A DNA stretch of 64,000 nt from Achromobacter insolitus (GTDB taxonomy: Bacteria; Pseudomonadota; Gammaproteobacteria; Burkholderiales; Burkholderiaceae_B). The position numbers and the translations under genes were made by a program. The stretch spans positions 434,001 to 498,000 of the forward strand of contig NZ_NJIF01000003.1 of the NCBI RefSeq assembly GCF_002209555.1. Direction: 5' to 3'. Numbering within the stretch: the stretch's first letter is position 1; each line of letters begins with the position of its first letter. Below, piece by piece: positions 1 through 7,911 of the stretch. Below the pieces are notes generated by a model that was not told where the DNA came from, did not search any database, and saw nothing but the letters and a program-made list of their open reading frames with translations.

Positions 1-42
1 ATCGGCGCTGCATCCGGATTTCGACGCTGCGCCGATCTTTTT
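1..42 (+). terminator. Putative terminator of a gene left of the window
   Basis: Bases 1-8 (ATCGGCGC) pair perfectly with 29-36 (GCGCCGAT), followed by CTTTTTG. The U-tract side means it would end a plus-strand transcript coming from outside the window, converging on the Bug gene. The 20-base loop is long, so confidence is moderate. Confidence 0.45.
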
Positions 43-46
43 GCCA

Positions 47-1009
47 TTATTCGATCTCGATTCCCGCTTGCTCGATCAGCGCGGTCCATTGCTTGGTGTC
101 CCGCTGCACGATCTCGGTCAATCTCTCGGGCGAACTGGAAACGAACTCCACGCCCTGGGATTCGAACTTCTGGTTCAGCTCGGGATTTTTCAGCGTATCG
201 ATCACGGCCTGGTTCAGCTTGGCCAGAACGTCGGGCGGCGTGCCCGCCTTCGCGAACAAGCCATACCAGGTTGTGTACGACACTCCCGGCAACGTCTGCG
301 ATACCAGCGGAAGCTTGGCCGTATCGGCGCCCTTGCTCGGCGCGCTCATGGCCAGCGCCTTGACCGACCCCTTGTCGATCATGGGCTTGAGCGACGGCAT
401 GCTGCTGAACAGCGCCTGTACCTGCCCGGACGCCAGGTCCGTCAGTACCTGGGACGTCCCCCGGTACGGCACGTGCACGACATCGACCTGAGCCTTGCTT
501 TTGAAGAGTTCCATGCCCAGATGTGCCACGCCGCCTACGCCGGCCGAGCCGAAATTGACCTTGCCGGGATGGGTCCGGGCGTAATCCACGAGCCCTTGGA
601 CCGAATCCACCGGCAATTTGGCGTTGACCACCAAGACATGCGGACTCTCGGTCAGCAGGCTGATGGGCGCCAGCAGCTCCAGCACATTTTTGCCCTGCAT
701 GGCCTTGGACGGCACGGTCATGTTGCCCGATGCCGGCATCAGCAGCGTGTAGCCGTCCGCTTCAGCGCCCAATACCTGATTCAGGGCCGGCACGCCATGG
801 CCGCCGCCGGCGTTCACCACCACCACCGGCTGACCCAGTTTGTCGCCGAACAATTTGGCGAATTCACGCCCGACCATATCCGCGGGGCCGCCGGCCGCGA
901 ACGGCACGACCATGCGGATGGGCCGCTCCGGGTACTCGGCGAGCGCCTGGGACATGGGCGCAAGACCCGCGACAAGGGCGATTGCGCCCAGGGTTTGCTT
1001 CAGCAACAT
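47..1009 (-). CDS. Bug-family tripartite tricarboxylate transporter substrate-binding protein
   Basis: 320 residues, the normal size for Bug/TctC periplasmic receptors. A signal peptide (about residues 1-24, ending near ALA) precedes the family start YPERPIRMVVPFAAGG, whose AGGPAD loop contacts the carboxylate of the ligand. The typical HVPYRGTSQ segment lies in the middle. A GGAGGAAGACA ribosome site precedes the ATG. No TctA/TctB permease is nearby, so it is an orphan receptor. It is downstream of the RraA and GalB-like genes on the same strand (gap 53), so it may bind an aromatic acid or a ring-cleavage intermediate; that is inference. Confidence 0.92.
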   Translation of the reverse strand: MLLKQTLGAIALVAGLAPMSQALAEYPERPIRMVVPFAAGGPADMVGREFAKLFGDKLGQPVVVVNAGGGHGVPALNQVLGAEADGYTLLMPASGNMTVPSKAMQGKNVLELLAPISLLTESPHVLVVNAKLPVDSVQGLVDYARTHPGKVNFGSAGVGGVAHLGMELFKSKAQVDVVHVPYRGTSQVLTDLASGQVQALFSSMPSLKPMIDKGSVKALAMSAPSKGADTAKLPLVSQTLPGVSYTTWYGLFAKAGTPPDVLAKLNQAVIDTLKNPELNQKFESQGVEFVSSSPERLTEIVQRDTKQWTALIEQAGIEIE

Positions 1010-1062
1010 TGTCTTCCTCCTGTAGTACGTAATGCTGGATTCTTCTTCTGGACAGCGAAGCG

Positions 1063-1692
1063 CTAGCGCGCGGGCCCGATGTCCAGCGTGGCGCGGGCCA
1101 ACGCGTCATCGAGCCAGGCAGGCCTGAGTTCGCCTCGCGCAATGGCAGCCATGCGAAGCGCTTCGGCTTTGCCCTTGGCCAACGCGGCGGCAATCAATCC
1201 ATCGCTCTCGGCAGGGCCAAACACCACCAGGCCGTCGTCGTCCCCCAGGATCCAATCGCCCGGATTGACGGTGACACCACCGCACTGGATCGAACGGCCG
1301 ACGCTGCCGCCGCCTGCCTTGTGCGGACCCGCAGGCGAAAGCGCCGCGGCGAACACCGGCAAGGCGCCCTCGCGCAGCTCGGCGGCATCGCGCATGGCGC
1401 CATCGACCACGACCCCGGCAATACCGGCGGCCGCGGCCTGCGCGCACATGATTCCGCCCATCACGGCACGATCCGCGTAGCCCTGGGCGTCCACCACAAG
1501 CACCTCGCTTGGCTGCGCCATCGCCAGCGCGGCATGGATCGCCAGGTTGTCGCCTGCCGGCACGGACACCGTCAGCGCCCGCCCTCGCAACAACCACCCT
1601 GCCCTTAACGGCTTGACGGCCGCGCGCATCACGCGGGCGCCCACATCGGCCAACAAGGTGCTGCAAAGCCCTTCGGTAAACACATCGGACAT
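1063..1692 (-). CDS. RraA-like 4-hydroxy-4-methyl-2-oxoglutarate / 4-carboxy-4-hydroxy-2-oxoadipate aldolase family protein
   Basis: 209 residues. The start MSDVFTEG is preceded by GGAG eight bases upstream. The RraA/HMG-aldolase fold is recognisable from VMGGIMCAQAAAAG, the metal/substrate motif DGAMRDAAEL (Arg and Asp conserved in active class II pyruvate aldolases) and the C-terminal GDWILGDDDGLVVF. True aldolases of this family cleave 4-hydroxy-2-oxo acids to pyruvate plus an oxo acid. It lies 5 bases after the GalB-like hydratase gene, the order expected for the last two steps of gallate or protocatechuate 4,5-cleavage. An RNase E inhibitor role is unlikely given the intact RD motif and catabolic setting. 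Confidence 0.82.
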   Translation of the reverse strand: MSDVFTEGLCSTLLADVGARVMRAAVKPLRAGWLLRGRALTVSVPAGDNLAIHAALAMAQPSEVLVVDAQGYADRAVMGGIMCAQAAAAGIAGVVVDGAMRDAAELREGALPVFAAALSPAGPHKAGGGSVGRSIQCGGVTVNPGDWILGDDDGLVVFGPAESDGLIAAALAKGKAEALRMAAIARGELRPAWLDDALARATLDIGPAR

Positions 1693-1697
1693 GACAC

Positions 1698-2411
1698 TCA
1701 CTCCATCAGGGCCGAAACGACGGCCGGGAAAATACTTTGGAAGGCCTCGCCATACCGCGTGCCGGCCGTCTTGCCTCGCCGGCCCGCCTGGGCGCCGCGT
1801 TGCAGCGCCACACGCTCGTAATAGGCCCAGAGGTTGCGCTGGGTCGGCATGGCCTGCATGGCGGCCCACTTGCGGTCCCAGACCTCGGTAATGTCGAGCA
1901 GCAAATTGGGCTTGAAGCCGCAAAGCTCGGTCTGGTGCGGCTCAAAGCACAGCACCTGGGGCGGCACCACGAAGTCGCCGCCATGCCCTGGCGCCATGGC
2001 CTGCATGCGCGCGCGCAATGCCATTTCAAACGTGCGGCAGTGATCCAGGTTGGACGGATCGTGCTCCGGGTGCGTCAGCACCACCGACGCCTGAATCCGG
2101 CGCAATGTGTCGGAAATGCGCCGTACCGAATCTGCCGAATCCGGCATCGGGTAGTCGCCCAGATCGTGAAAATCGAGCGAACTCACGCCCAGGATCTGCG
2201 CAGCGCTCTCGGCCTCGGCGCGCCGCAAGGCCTTTACGCCATCGCGCTGGGCGTCGCCCTGCCATGCCGCGTTGGACTCGCCGTTTTCGCCATAGCTCAG
2301 GCACACCAGGTGCACGTCCACGCCACGCTGCGCATGCAGCGCCATCGCGCCACCGCAACGCCACACGAAGTCGCCCACATGTGCCGTAACCACCAGCATC
2401 GAACTCGCCAT
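1698..2411 (-). CDS. PIG-L/LmbE-fold protein, GalB-like 4-oxalomesaconate hydratase
   Basis: 237 residues. The N terminus has TAHVGDFVWRCGGAMAL instead of the AHPDDE motif of PIG-L deacetylases. This H-x-x-D form with FVWRxGG is what I recall for GalB hydratases. Later family features are LSYGENGES, HDLGDYP, THPEHDPSNLDH (zinc-ligand His), FEPHQTELCGF and YYERVALQRGAQA. GalB converts 4-oxalomesaconate to 4-carboxy-4-hydroxy-2-oxoadipate, the substrate of GalC/RraA-type aldolases, and the next gene is such an aldolase. No dioxygenase or tautomerase is visible, so the exact substrate is open. GGAG sits six bases before the ATG. Confidence 0.72.
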   Translation of the reverse strand: MASSMLVVTAHVGDFVWRCGGAMALHAQRGVDVHLVCLSYGENGESNAAWQGDAQRDGVKALRRAEAESAAQILGVSSLDFHDLGDYPMPDSADSVRRISDTLRRIQASVVLTHPEHDPSNLDHCRTFEMALRARMQAMAPGHGGDFVVPPQVLCFEPHQTELCGFKPNLLLDITEVWDRKWAAMQAMPTQRNLWAYYERVALQRGAQAGRRGKTAGTRYGEAFQSIFPAVVSALME

Positions 2412-2506
2412 CTCAATCTCCGAATTGGGAATGGCCTCATTATATTTTTATGAAATGACGTTGTATCTAGTACAATAAGCCAATAAATACGCAGCTTTTG
2501 GAGATT
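2412..2506. promoter_or_regulatory. Divergent promoter region with IclR-type palindrome
   Basis: This AT-rich 95-bp gap separates the GalB-like operon from its divergent IclR gene. It holds the inverted repeat TTGTA-TCTAG-TACAA at 2461-2475. It is a natural operator for the IclR protein acting on itself and on the divergent operon (inference). Confidence 0.5.
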
Positions 2507-3223
2507 ATGTTGAGTAACGACGGAGTGGTGGCGGTGGAACGCGCGCTAAGCGTGCTGGACTGTTTCCGGCCTGGCGCCGAGCATTTGGCGCTGGCGGATT
2601 TCGCGCAGCGCCTACCGCTGCACAAGACCACGATCTTCCGCCTGCTCAATTCGTTGGCGCGTTGCGGCTACGTGGTGCGTGAAGCCGATGGCCGTTATGG
2701 GCTGGGGCCGCGCGTGCTGTTCCTTGCCCGGGTGTACGAGCGCGGCTTCGACCTGTCGGCCGTCGTAATGCCTATCCTGGAAAAGCTCTCGGCCGATACG
2801 GGAGAAAGCGCGGCCTACTACGTCGAAGGCGGCGAACCGGGCCAACGGCTATGTCTGTTCCGCCATCAACCACACGAAGGCTTGCACAGCCAGGTCATCG
2901 CCGGCAGCGTCATGCCGCCCGACAAATCTTCCACTGGCCAAGTGTTTGCAATCTGGGCGCAAGGCACGCAGCAACGTGCCGACACCAACCTGCCCATCTT
3001 TTCCTGCGGGGCGCGCGACCCCTACACGTCGTCGTGGTCCGTTCCCGTGATCGGCCAAGACGACTTGTTCGTCGGCGCGCTCACCGTCGCCGGGCCGTCC
3101 GAACGCTTGAAGACGGTCGACGCCGCCAGATTCGAAGCCCTGATACTCGACCGCGCCGACGAACTGTCGCGGCGGCTCGGGGCGTCCACGGAAATGCGCG
3201 GCGTCCTGTATGGGCGGGGCTAG
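2507..3223 (+). CDS. IclR-family transcriptional regulator
   Basis: 238 residues from the ATG at 2507. The N-terminal winged helix (AVERALSVLDCF; LPLHKTTIFRLLNSLARCGYVVR) is followed by the IclR effector domain (AYYVEGGEPGQRLCLFRHQP; STGQVF). GGAG at 2500-2503 is only 3 bases from this ATG but 6 from the TTG at 2510, so translation may begin at TTG2510; TTG2498 is a third option. It is divergent from the aldolase/hydratase/Bug operon, which it probably controls in response to an aromatic-acid intermediate. Confidence 0.88.
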   Translation: MLSNDGVVAVERALSVLDCFRPGAEHLALADFAQRLPLHKTTIFRLLNSLARCGYVVREADGRYGLGPRVLFLARVYERGFDLSAVVMPILEKLSADTGESAAYYVEGGEPGQRLCLFRHQPHEGLHSQVIAGSVMPPDKSSTGQVFAIWAQGTQQRADTNLPIFSCGARDPYTSSWSVPVIGQDDLFVGALTVAGPSERLKTVDAARFEALILDRADELSRRLGASTEMRGVLYGRG

Positions 3224-3286
3224 CAAGCCCCCTGCTCTTCCCCATTCAGGCTGGCTTGCGTGTCCGGGCATCACGCCCGAACGCGT

Positions 3287-3631
3287 TTACTGCTGCGCCC
3301 CGGTAGCCTTGGCCACGTAAGTCGACAAGACCTCGATTTCCTTGTCGGACAGTGTCGTGTAGGCCGGCATCTGGCCGATGCCATTGCGGATGGCCGTCTC
3401 GACGCGGGCGGCGTCGGGTTTGATTTCGTCGAGCTTGGGACCGATGGCGCCGCTGGTTTGCGCGTCATTCAGGGTGTGGCATAGCGCACAGGCTGGCGTC
3501 GCGCCGACGAACAGCGCGCGGCCCGCCTCCATGTCGGGGCCGGCCGCGCGCGCGGCGCCATACAGACTGGCGGCAGCCAAACCGATGCAAAACGCAATTT
3601 TCACGGGCAACGCCAGCATTCGTACCGTCAT
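3287..3631 (-). CDS. sorB: Sulfite dehydrogenase cytochrome c subunit (SorB-like)
   Basis: 114 residues: a signal peptide to about residue 30, then a class I cytochrome c domain with heme site C48-A-L-C51-H52 and a GQMPAY motif that supplies the distal Met ligand. It takes electrons from the molybdenum subunit in the periplasm. Its ATG overlaps the stop of the molybdopterin gene by four bases (ATGA), so the two are translationally coupled, as in sorAB of Starkeya. Size and order fit SorB well. Confidence 0.82.
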   Translation of the reverse strand: MTVRMLALPVKIAFCIGLAAASLYGAARAAGPDMEAGRALFVGATPACALCHTLNDAQTSGAIGPKLDEIKPDAARVETAIRNGIGQMPAYTTLSDKEIEVLSTYVAKATGAQQ

Positions 3632-4878
3632 GCCTTGACCGCCACGGCCACGGCGTGATCGCGCCAGCTGTTGTTGATGTAGCCCCCGGAATTCTGTGGA
3701 CGGTCTTCTTCCTGCACCCGGCCTTCGGTGTCGGTTGCGCGGCTGACAAGCACATGTTCTCCGGCAGTCAGTTCCACCGGCAACGCGAACTGGCGCCACG
3801 CGTAGCGGCCGAGATCGGGACCGACCAGTTCGGCTTTTTGCCATTGTTTGCCGCCGTCGATCGACACCTCGACCTGCTTGATGGCATTGACGCCGCCGAA
3901 GGCCACGCCTTGGACCACGACACGCCCAGGCTTCAGGCTGGAGGCGGACGGATTGGGCGTATTGATCCACGACTTCACGCCCATGGCCCACACCGAGGGA
4001 TGGCTGGGATCGCCTTTTTGGCCGGCAGGCGCCAGGCGGTAGCCCGTCTGCTGAATGGCGGCCGGGCTCTCTTTTTCGGTGAACGCCAGCCGCTTGATGT
4101 ACTTGACGCTATTGACGCCCGTATAGCCCGGCACCACCAGGCGCAAGGGGCCGCCATGGGCCAGCGGTATCGGCTCGCCGTTCAGCTCCCATGCGAGCAA
4201 GGCGTCCTGCATGGCCTCCTTGGGCACGGAACGTTCGACCATCACCATGTTCGGATCCAGGCCATCCGGCAGCTTTTCGCCCCCGGTGCCCGTCATGAAC
4301 ATGGCCCCAGCCGTCAATCCGCCGCAATGTTCAACCAGCGCGCTCACCGGCACGCCGCTCCAGATCACGCAGCCGGCGGCGCCGACCTGCCAGGGGGTGC
4401 CGCTGGGCTTGTTGGGAAAATAGCCGCGGCCGTTGCCCGAACACTGCAAAACCATCGCCAGCGTCTGCAAGCCCATCGTCTTCAGTTGGGCCAGGCTCAG
4501 CGACATGGGTTTGGCCACGCCCGCGATTTCTATCATCCAGGTGTCGCGATCGGCCACGATCGCTTCGTCGGGCGGCGGCAGATTGTTGCGTACGTAAAGT
4601 TGGCGCAACGGCGTGACCACGCCGCTGCCGAATGCCTCGCGACGGGTTTCGATGGTGTTGGCGCTATGCACGATCATCGCCTCGGGCTGCTTCCAGGCCG
4701 CATAGGCAGGCAGCGGTTTGGCGGCGGACGCCGAAGCGGGTGCCGGTGCGGCGGCGCCAGGCGCGGTCTTGGGCTCCGCGGCCTGCACCGCGCGCCCCAG
4801 GCTGGCGGCGGCCAGGGCGCTTGCGCCGCCGGCAAGAAGGCGTCGGCGCGCCGCGCTCTCGATCAGGGATGAACGCAT
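3628..4878 (-). CDS. sorA: SorA-like sulfite dehydrogenase, molybdopterin subunit
   Basis: 416 residues. A Tat-type leader (RRRLLAGGASALAAASL) is followed by an Ala/Pro-rich linker. The oxidoreductase molybdopterin domain holds the Mo-ligating cysteine C146 in LQCSGNGRG, the AHGGPLRLVVPG segment and the C-terminal Mo-cofactor dimerisation domain (VQGVAFGGVNAIKQVEVSIDGG). It would oxidise sulfite to sulfate in the periplasm and pass electrons to the downstream cytochrome. A GAGGAG site precedes the ATG. SoxC-like or YedY-like roles are alternatives, but the fused dimerisation domain and the coupled cytochrome favour SorAB. Confidence 0.85.
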   Translation of the reverse strand: MRSSLIESAARRRLLAGGASALAAASLGRAVQAAEPKTAPGAAAPAPASASAAKPLPAYAAWKQPEAMIVHSANTIETRREAFGSGVVTPLRQLYVRNNLPPPDEAIVADRDTWMIEIAGVAKPMSLSLAQLKTMGLQTLAMVLQCSGNGRGYFPNKPSGTPWQVGAAGCVIWSGVPVSALVEHCGGLTAGAMFMTGTGGEKLPDGLDPNMVMVERSVPKEAMQDALLAWELNGEPIPLAHGGPLRLVVPGYTGVNSVKYIKRLAFTEKESPAAIQQTGYRLAPAGQKGDPSHPSVWAMGVKSWINTPNPSASSLKPGRVVVQGVAFGGVNAIKQVEVSIDGGKQWQKAELVGPDLGRYAWRQFALPVELTAGEHVLVSRATDTEGRVQEEDRPQNSGGYINNSWRDHAVAVAVKA

Positions 4879-4946
4879 TGCAGTCTCCTCGTTGGGGTCT
4901 GGAATCGTGGTTGTTCCGAAACCCTGCCGGCCTGCAACGACGTGGC

Positions 4947-4975
4947 TATATACCCCGCGCGCACACGTGTTTCAA
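4947..4975 (-). promoter_or_regulatory. Sigma70-type promoter of sorAB
   Basis: On the minus strand TTGAAA (4970-4975) and TATATA (4947-4952) are separated by exactly 17 bases. The -10 box lies about 70 bases upstream of the sorA start. The rest of the 4879-5097 gap shows nothing else I can name. Confidence 0.6.
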
Positions 4976-5097
4976 GCCGCCATTAGTTATGACTGCGATG
5001 TTGGTTGAGCGGCCTTTACGTGTCAATTAGTTATTTGCAATACGTCGCCCTAACCCATTTGGATAGGCCGAACGTCGCGGGATGCGAGCGGCGCGCC

Positions 5098-5730
5098 TCA
5101 AGCTTGGCGGCCCAGGCTGTAGACCGACGCCGGCGGCAGATTCAGTGGAACAAAGCCGACTTTGCGCGCCCGCAGCCCGCAAGCGTCCAGCACGCTCGTG
5201 GATATCGGGCATTTCACGCCATAGGTGAACAGCGCCATCGAACCGTCCGCCGGCAAGGCATCGAATACCGCCGACAGCAATTGATGATGAAGGGCCTTGC
5301 TCATGTTGCGCAGCGGTAGCCCGCAGATCGCGGCGCCGATGCCATCCAGTTCCGGGTGGCGGTGGCGTGACAGGTCCTGGGCTGGCACCTGAAGCACCGC
5401 AGCTTCCGGGAACTGCCTCCTCAAGCTCGAACTCATGGCCGAATCCTGCTCGACCAACACCAGGCTGGCGGGGTCCAGGCCCCTGCGCAACATTTCTCGC
5501 GTAAAGACACCCGTGCCGCAGCCCAGTTCCAGGACCTTGCCGGCGGATGGCGGAATGCAGGCGGTGATAGCGGCAGCCAAGGCCGGACCGGACGGCGCCA
5601 CCGCGCCGATGGCGGTGGGATTGGACAATAGCGCCCTGACGAACTGCGTGCGCTCCTGCAACCAGCCCATTGCGGTACGGGCTGCAGGCTTGCGCGGAAC
5701 AATGGTTTTGTAGGGATGAGAAGAATGCAT
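5098..5730 (-). CDS. PmtA-like phospholipid N-methyltransferase / SAM-dependent methyltransferase
   Basis: 210 residues. Class I Rossmann methyltransferase: the SAM-binding motif I is VLELGCGTGVFTREML, preceded by FVRALLSNPTAIGAVAPSGPALAAA, which is typical of the COG3963 phospholipid methyltransferases related to KsgA. VLVEQD is the acidic motif II. Its likely role is stepwise methylation of phosphatidylethanolamine towards phosphatidylcholine at the inner membrane. It is followed on the same strand by nothing until sorA's promoter region, so it looks monocistronic. The 5731-5913 gap upstream holds no feature I can support. Confidence 0.7.
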   Translation of the reverse strand: MHSSHPYKTIVPRKPAARTAMGWLQERTQFVRALLSNPTAIGAVAPSGPALAAAITACIPPSAGKVLELGCGTGVFTREMLRRGLDPASLVLVEQDSAMSSSLRRQFPEAAVLQVPAQDLSRHRHPELDGIGAAICGLPLRNMSKALHHQLLSAVFDALPADGSMALFTYGVKCPISTSVLDACGLRARKVGFVPLNLPPASVYSLGRQA

Positions 5731-5913
5731 GGGGCCTCAGTCTCCTGGATCGGGAATTCCGTGCGACCCGCAAACCTTAACTGCGCCAGGCGGCGCGCGC
5801 CCGCAACCGTCGGTAAGCACCCTTGTCAATTAAGCGATGCCCGCGCAGTCCGCCGCGCCCGCGCGGCCCGGCAGCCGGACAACTCAGGTTGCATAACGCT
5901 TCCTGCCCATCCC

Positions 5914-6888
5914 CTATTCCGCCTTGACGTGCGCAGTGGAAATCACCTTGCCCCATTTCGCCTTTTCGTCCCGGACGAACGCACTGGCCTGCGCCCGGCT
6001 TTGCGGCATGACGAAGGTACCCAGGTCGGCCAGACGGCTTTGCACCTCGGGCTCCTCCAGCGCTTTGTTGATAGCGGCATGCAAGGTGTCCAGGACGGGC
6101 GCGGGCGTGCCCTTGGGCGCAAAGACGGCGAACCAGCCGGATGTCACCATGCCGGGCAAGGTCTCCTTGACCAGCGGAATGCTCTCGAAGCCCGGCAGTT
6201 TCCGGTCGGCGCTCATCGCAACCGGCACGAGCTTGCCTGCGCGCACCAGGGGCACCAGCGGCGCGACGCCGTCGATGTAGACCGGGATGTCGCCCTTGAT
6301 CAGGGCCTGCAGCGCCTGCGACGTGCCGCTGAAGCTGACCTGGCGGAATTCGCGGCTGCCCAATTGCCCAATCAGGTACACCGACAGGTTGGGAATCGAG
6401 CCCCGCGTCGGGCTGCCTATCACCAGATCCGACGCCTCGCCCCCCTGGGCCGCCGCGATCAGGTCGGCCACGGAACGGTAAGGCGTGCCTGGCGTCGTGA
6501 CCAGCATCATGGGCGTGTAGGCCAGCGTGGCCACGACTTCGGTATCGCGCTCGATGTCGAACTTGGCGGCCTGGTACAGGAACGGCGTGGTGACCGCGGC
6601 AGCCGCGTGGAACATGGCCAGCGTATAGCCATCCGGATCGGCGCGGGTCAATGCATTCATGCCGATGATGCCGTTGCCGCCGGGCCGGTTCTCGACGATG
6701 ACCTGGTGCCCCCACTGGCGTCCCAGCCGGTCGGCGATCAGCCGCGTGATGATGTCCGGGGCGCTGCCCGCAGCCGTGGGCGCGATGATCCTGACCGGCT
6801 TGTCGGGAAACGGCTGGGCCCCCGCGGCGCCCAAGACGGTGCAACCCAGAACCATGGCCAATCCCGTCAGCCAGCGTCGTGCTTTCAT
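5914..6888 (-). CDS. Bug-family substrate-binding protein
   Basis: 324 residues: signal peptide (about 1-24), then FPDKPVRIIAPTAAGSAPDIITRLIADRLG and the later GSREFRQVSFSGTSQALQAL, all standard for Bug receptors. AGGAGACATC precedes the ATG. No permease is adjacent. It has its own promoter buried in a perfect inverted repeat (6949-6978) and follows the TetR gene on the same strand, so it probably belongs to the aryl-CoA catabolic locus that starts at 13371. Confidence 0.9.
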   Translation of the reverse strand: MKARRWLTGLAMVLGCTVLGAAGAQPFPDKPVRIIAPTAAGSAPDIITRLIADRLGRQWGHQVIVENRPGGNGIIGMNALTRADPDGYTLAMFHAAAAVTTPFLYQAAKFDIERDTEVVATLAYTPMMLVTTPGTPYRSVADLIAAAQGGEASDLVIGSPTRGSIPNLSVYLIGQLGSREFRQVSFSGTSQALQALIKGDIPVYIDGVAPLVPLVRAGKLVPVAMSADRKLPGFESIPLVKETLPGMVTSGWFAVFAPKGTPAPVLDTLHAAINKALEEPEVQSRLADLGTFVMPQSRAQASAFVRDEKAKWGKVISTAHVKAE

Positions 6889-6948
6889 GATGTCTCCTTA
6901 TCTGGCCTTGGGCTGCGCGATGCGCGCGGCGGCCTATTAATTGCCATA

Positions 6949-6978
6949 CTATCAATTAAATATAGATTTAATTGATAG
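6949..6978. promoter_or_regulatory. Perfect 13-bp inverted repeat (operator) upstream of a Bug gene
   Basis: CTATCAATTAAAT (6949-6961), spacer ATAG, then ATTTAATTGATAG (6966-6978), with no mismatch. On the minus strand it covers the -10 box of a plausible promoter, TTAACA (6981-6986), 16 bases, TATATT (6959-6964). A bound protein would repress the Bug gene. Confidence 0.6.
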
Positions 6979-7029
6979 ACTGTTAAATAAGGGTTTACAC
7001 CACGAATCGACGCGGACGCGCGTCGGGAA

Positions 7030-7827
7030 TCAGGCCGGCTTGCGCGGGGCTGTCTTGCGCCTGGGTGGCGCCTTGGCGGCGGGGTCCGCCGCCCATTGCG
7101 CAATGCCGTCCAGCAAGATCCCCAGGCCGGCATCAAAAGCCAGTTCGGTGTTCAGGCTGGAAAATGCGTCGCTGACGTAGCGCGCGCCCGGATAGCGGTC
7201 AGCCGGCATCGCATCGAGCCGGCTGCGTATGAAATCGCGATGATAGACAGGCAGTTGCTTGGACGCCTCGGCCCGGCTGCTGGCCACCAGGAACTGCGCC
7301 AGCAGGTGGTACGCCAAGGCCACCTGCTCCGCCGAAAAGCCGCCTTGCATGAAGGCCGTGGTCACGTGGTTGAAGAACGCCGCGCCGAAGTCGGTTTCGC
7401 CGGACTCGACGTCCTGGAACAAGCGAAAACGGTTGTGGGATGCCACATAGGTGCTGACGCCGGGATTCTCCACCGCATAGTTCAGGCTGACCCGCGCGAT
7501 GGTTTCAATATCTGCGCGCCAGTTGCCGGTCAGCGGCGGCATGCGCGCCAGGCGTTCCCGGTAATAGTTGTTGAGTACGCCCGATATCAGCTTGTCGCGC
7601 CCGCCCAGGTAATAGTGGATCAAGCCCGGGGCAACGCCGAAGTCCCTGGCCAACTGCACCATGGATATCTGTTCCAGCGAGGTCTCGCGCGCGAGCGCGA
7701 TCGCGCGTTCGATGATGGTGGCCCGGCTGAGCGTGGCTTGGTCATTGATCGGCGACTCGACCCGGGGCGGACGGCCGCGCTTGCGCGGCGCGGCATCGCT
7801 GGCGGCGGGCTTTTTTGTGGCGGGCAT
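7030..7827 (-). CDS. TetR/AcrR-family transcriptional regulator with AT-hook-like N terminus
   Basis: 265 residues. The N terminus carries a basic RKRGRPPR segment like an AT-hook. The TetR HTH follows (IIERAIALARETSLEQISMVQLARDFGVAPGLIHYYLGGRDKLISGVL). The ligand domain is helical and the tail is Lys/Arg/Pro rich (APPRRKTAPRKPA). It lies between the Bug gene and the aryl-CoA operon, all on the minus strand. TGGCAAATAA just upstream (7884-7893) matches the half-site of the large palindrome at 13385, so it probably represses itself and the operon. Confidence 0.87.
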   Translation of the reverse strand: MPATKKPAASDAAPRKRGRPPRVESPINDQATLSRATIIERAIALARETSLEQISMVQLARDFGVAPGLIHYYLGGRDKLISGVLNNYYRERLARMPPLTGNWRADIETIARVSLNYAVENPGVSTYVASHNRFRLFQDVESGETDFGAAFFNHVTTAFMQGGFSAEQVALAYHLLAQFLVASSRAEASKQLPVYHRDFIRSRLDAMPADRYPGARYVSDAFSSLNTELAFDAGLGILLDGIAQWAADPAAKAPPRRKTAPRKPA

Positions 7828-7870
7828 ATCGACACTCTGGGGAAGCTGGATGACCGGGGCATCCTAAGGT

Positions 7871-7896
7871 TTTATTGCCCCCCTGGCAAATAACCC
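7871..7896. promoter_or_regulatory. Candidate TetR autoregulatory site
   Basis: TTTATTGCCC and TGGCAAATAA form an imperfect inverted repeat directly upstream of the TetR gene. GGCAAATAA (7885-7893) is identical to the core of the arms of the 13385-13424 palindrome. Confidence 0.4.
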
Positions 7897-7911
7897 GCCG
7901 ATCCTTGCGCC

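Noticed and set aside
41..1066. 341-codon plus-strand frame antisense to the first Bug gene
   Set aside because: It has no recognisable family sequence and is Arg/His/Gln rich, as expected for the complement of a GC-rich gene. The minus-strand Bug gene explains the region.
5021..5040. TGTCAATTA repeated at about 5021, 5825 and 13422
   Set aside because: The copy at 13422 is explained by a TTGACA promoter. The others have no symmetry or consistent place relative to genes.
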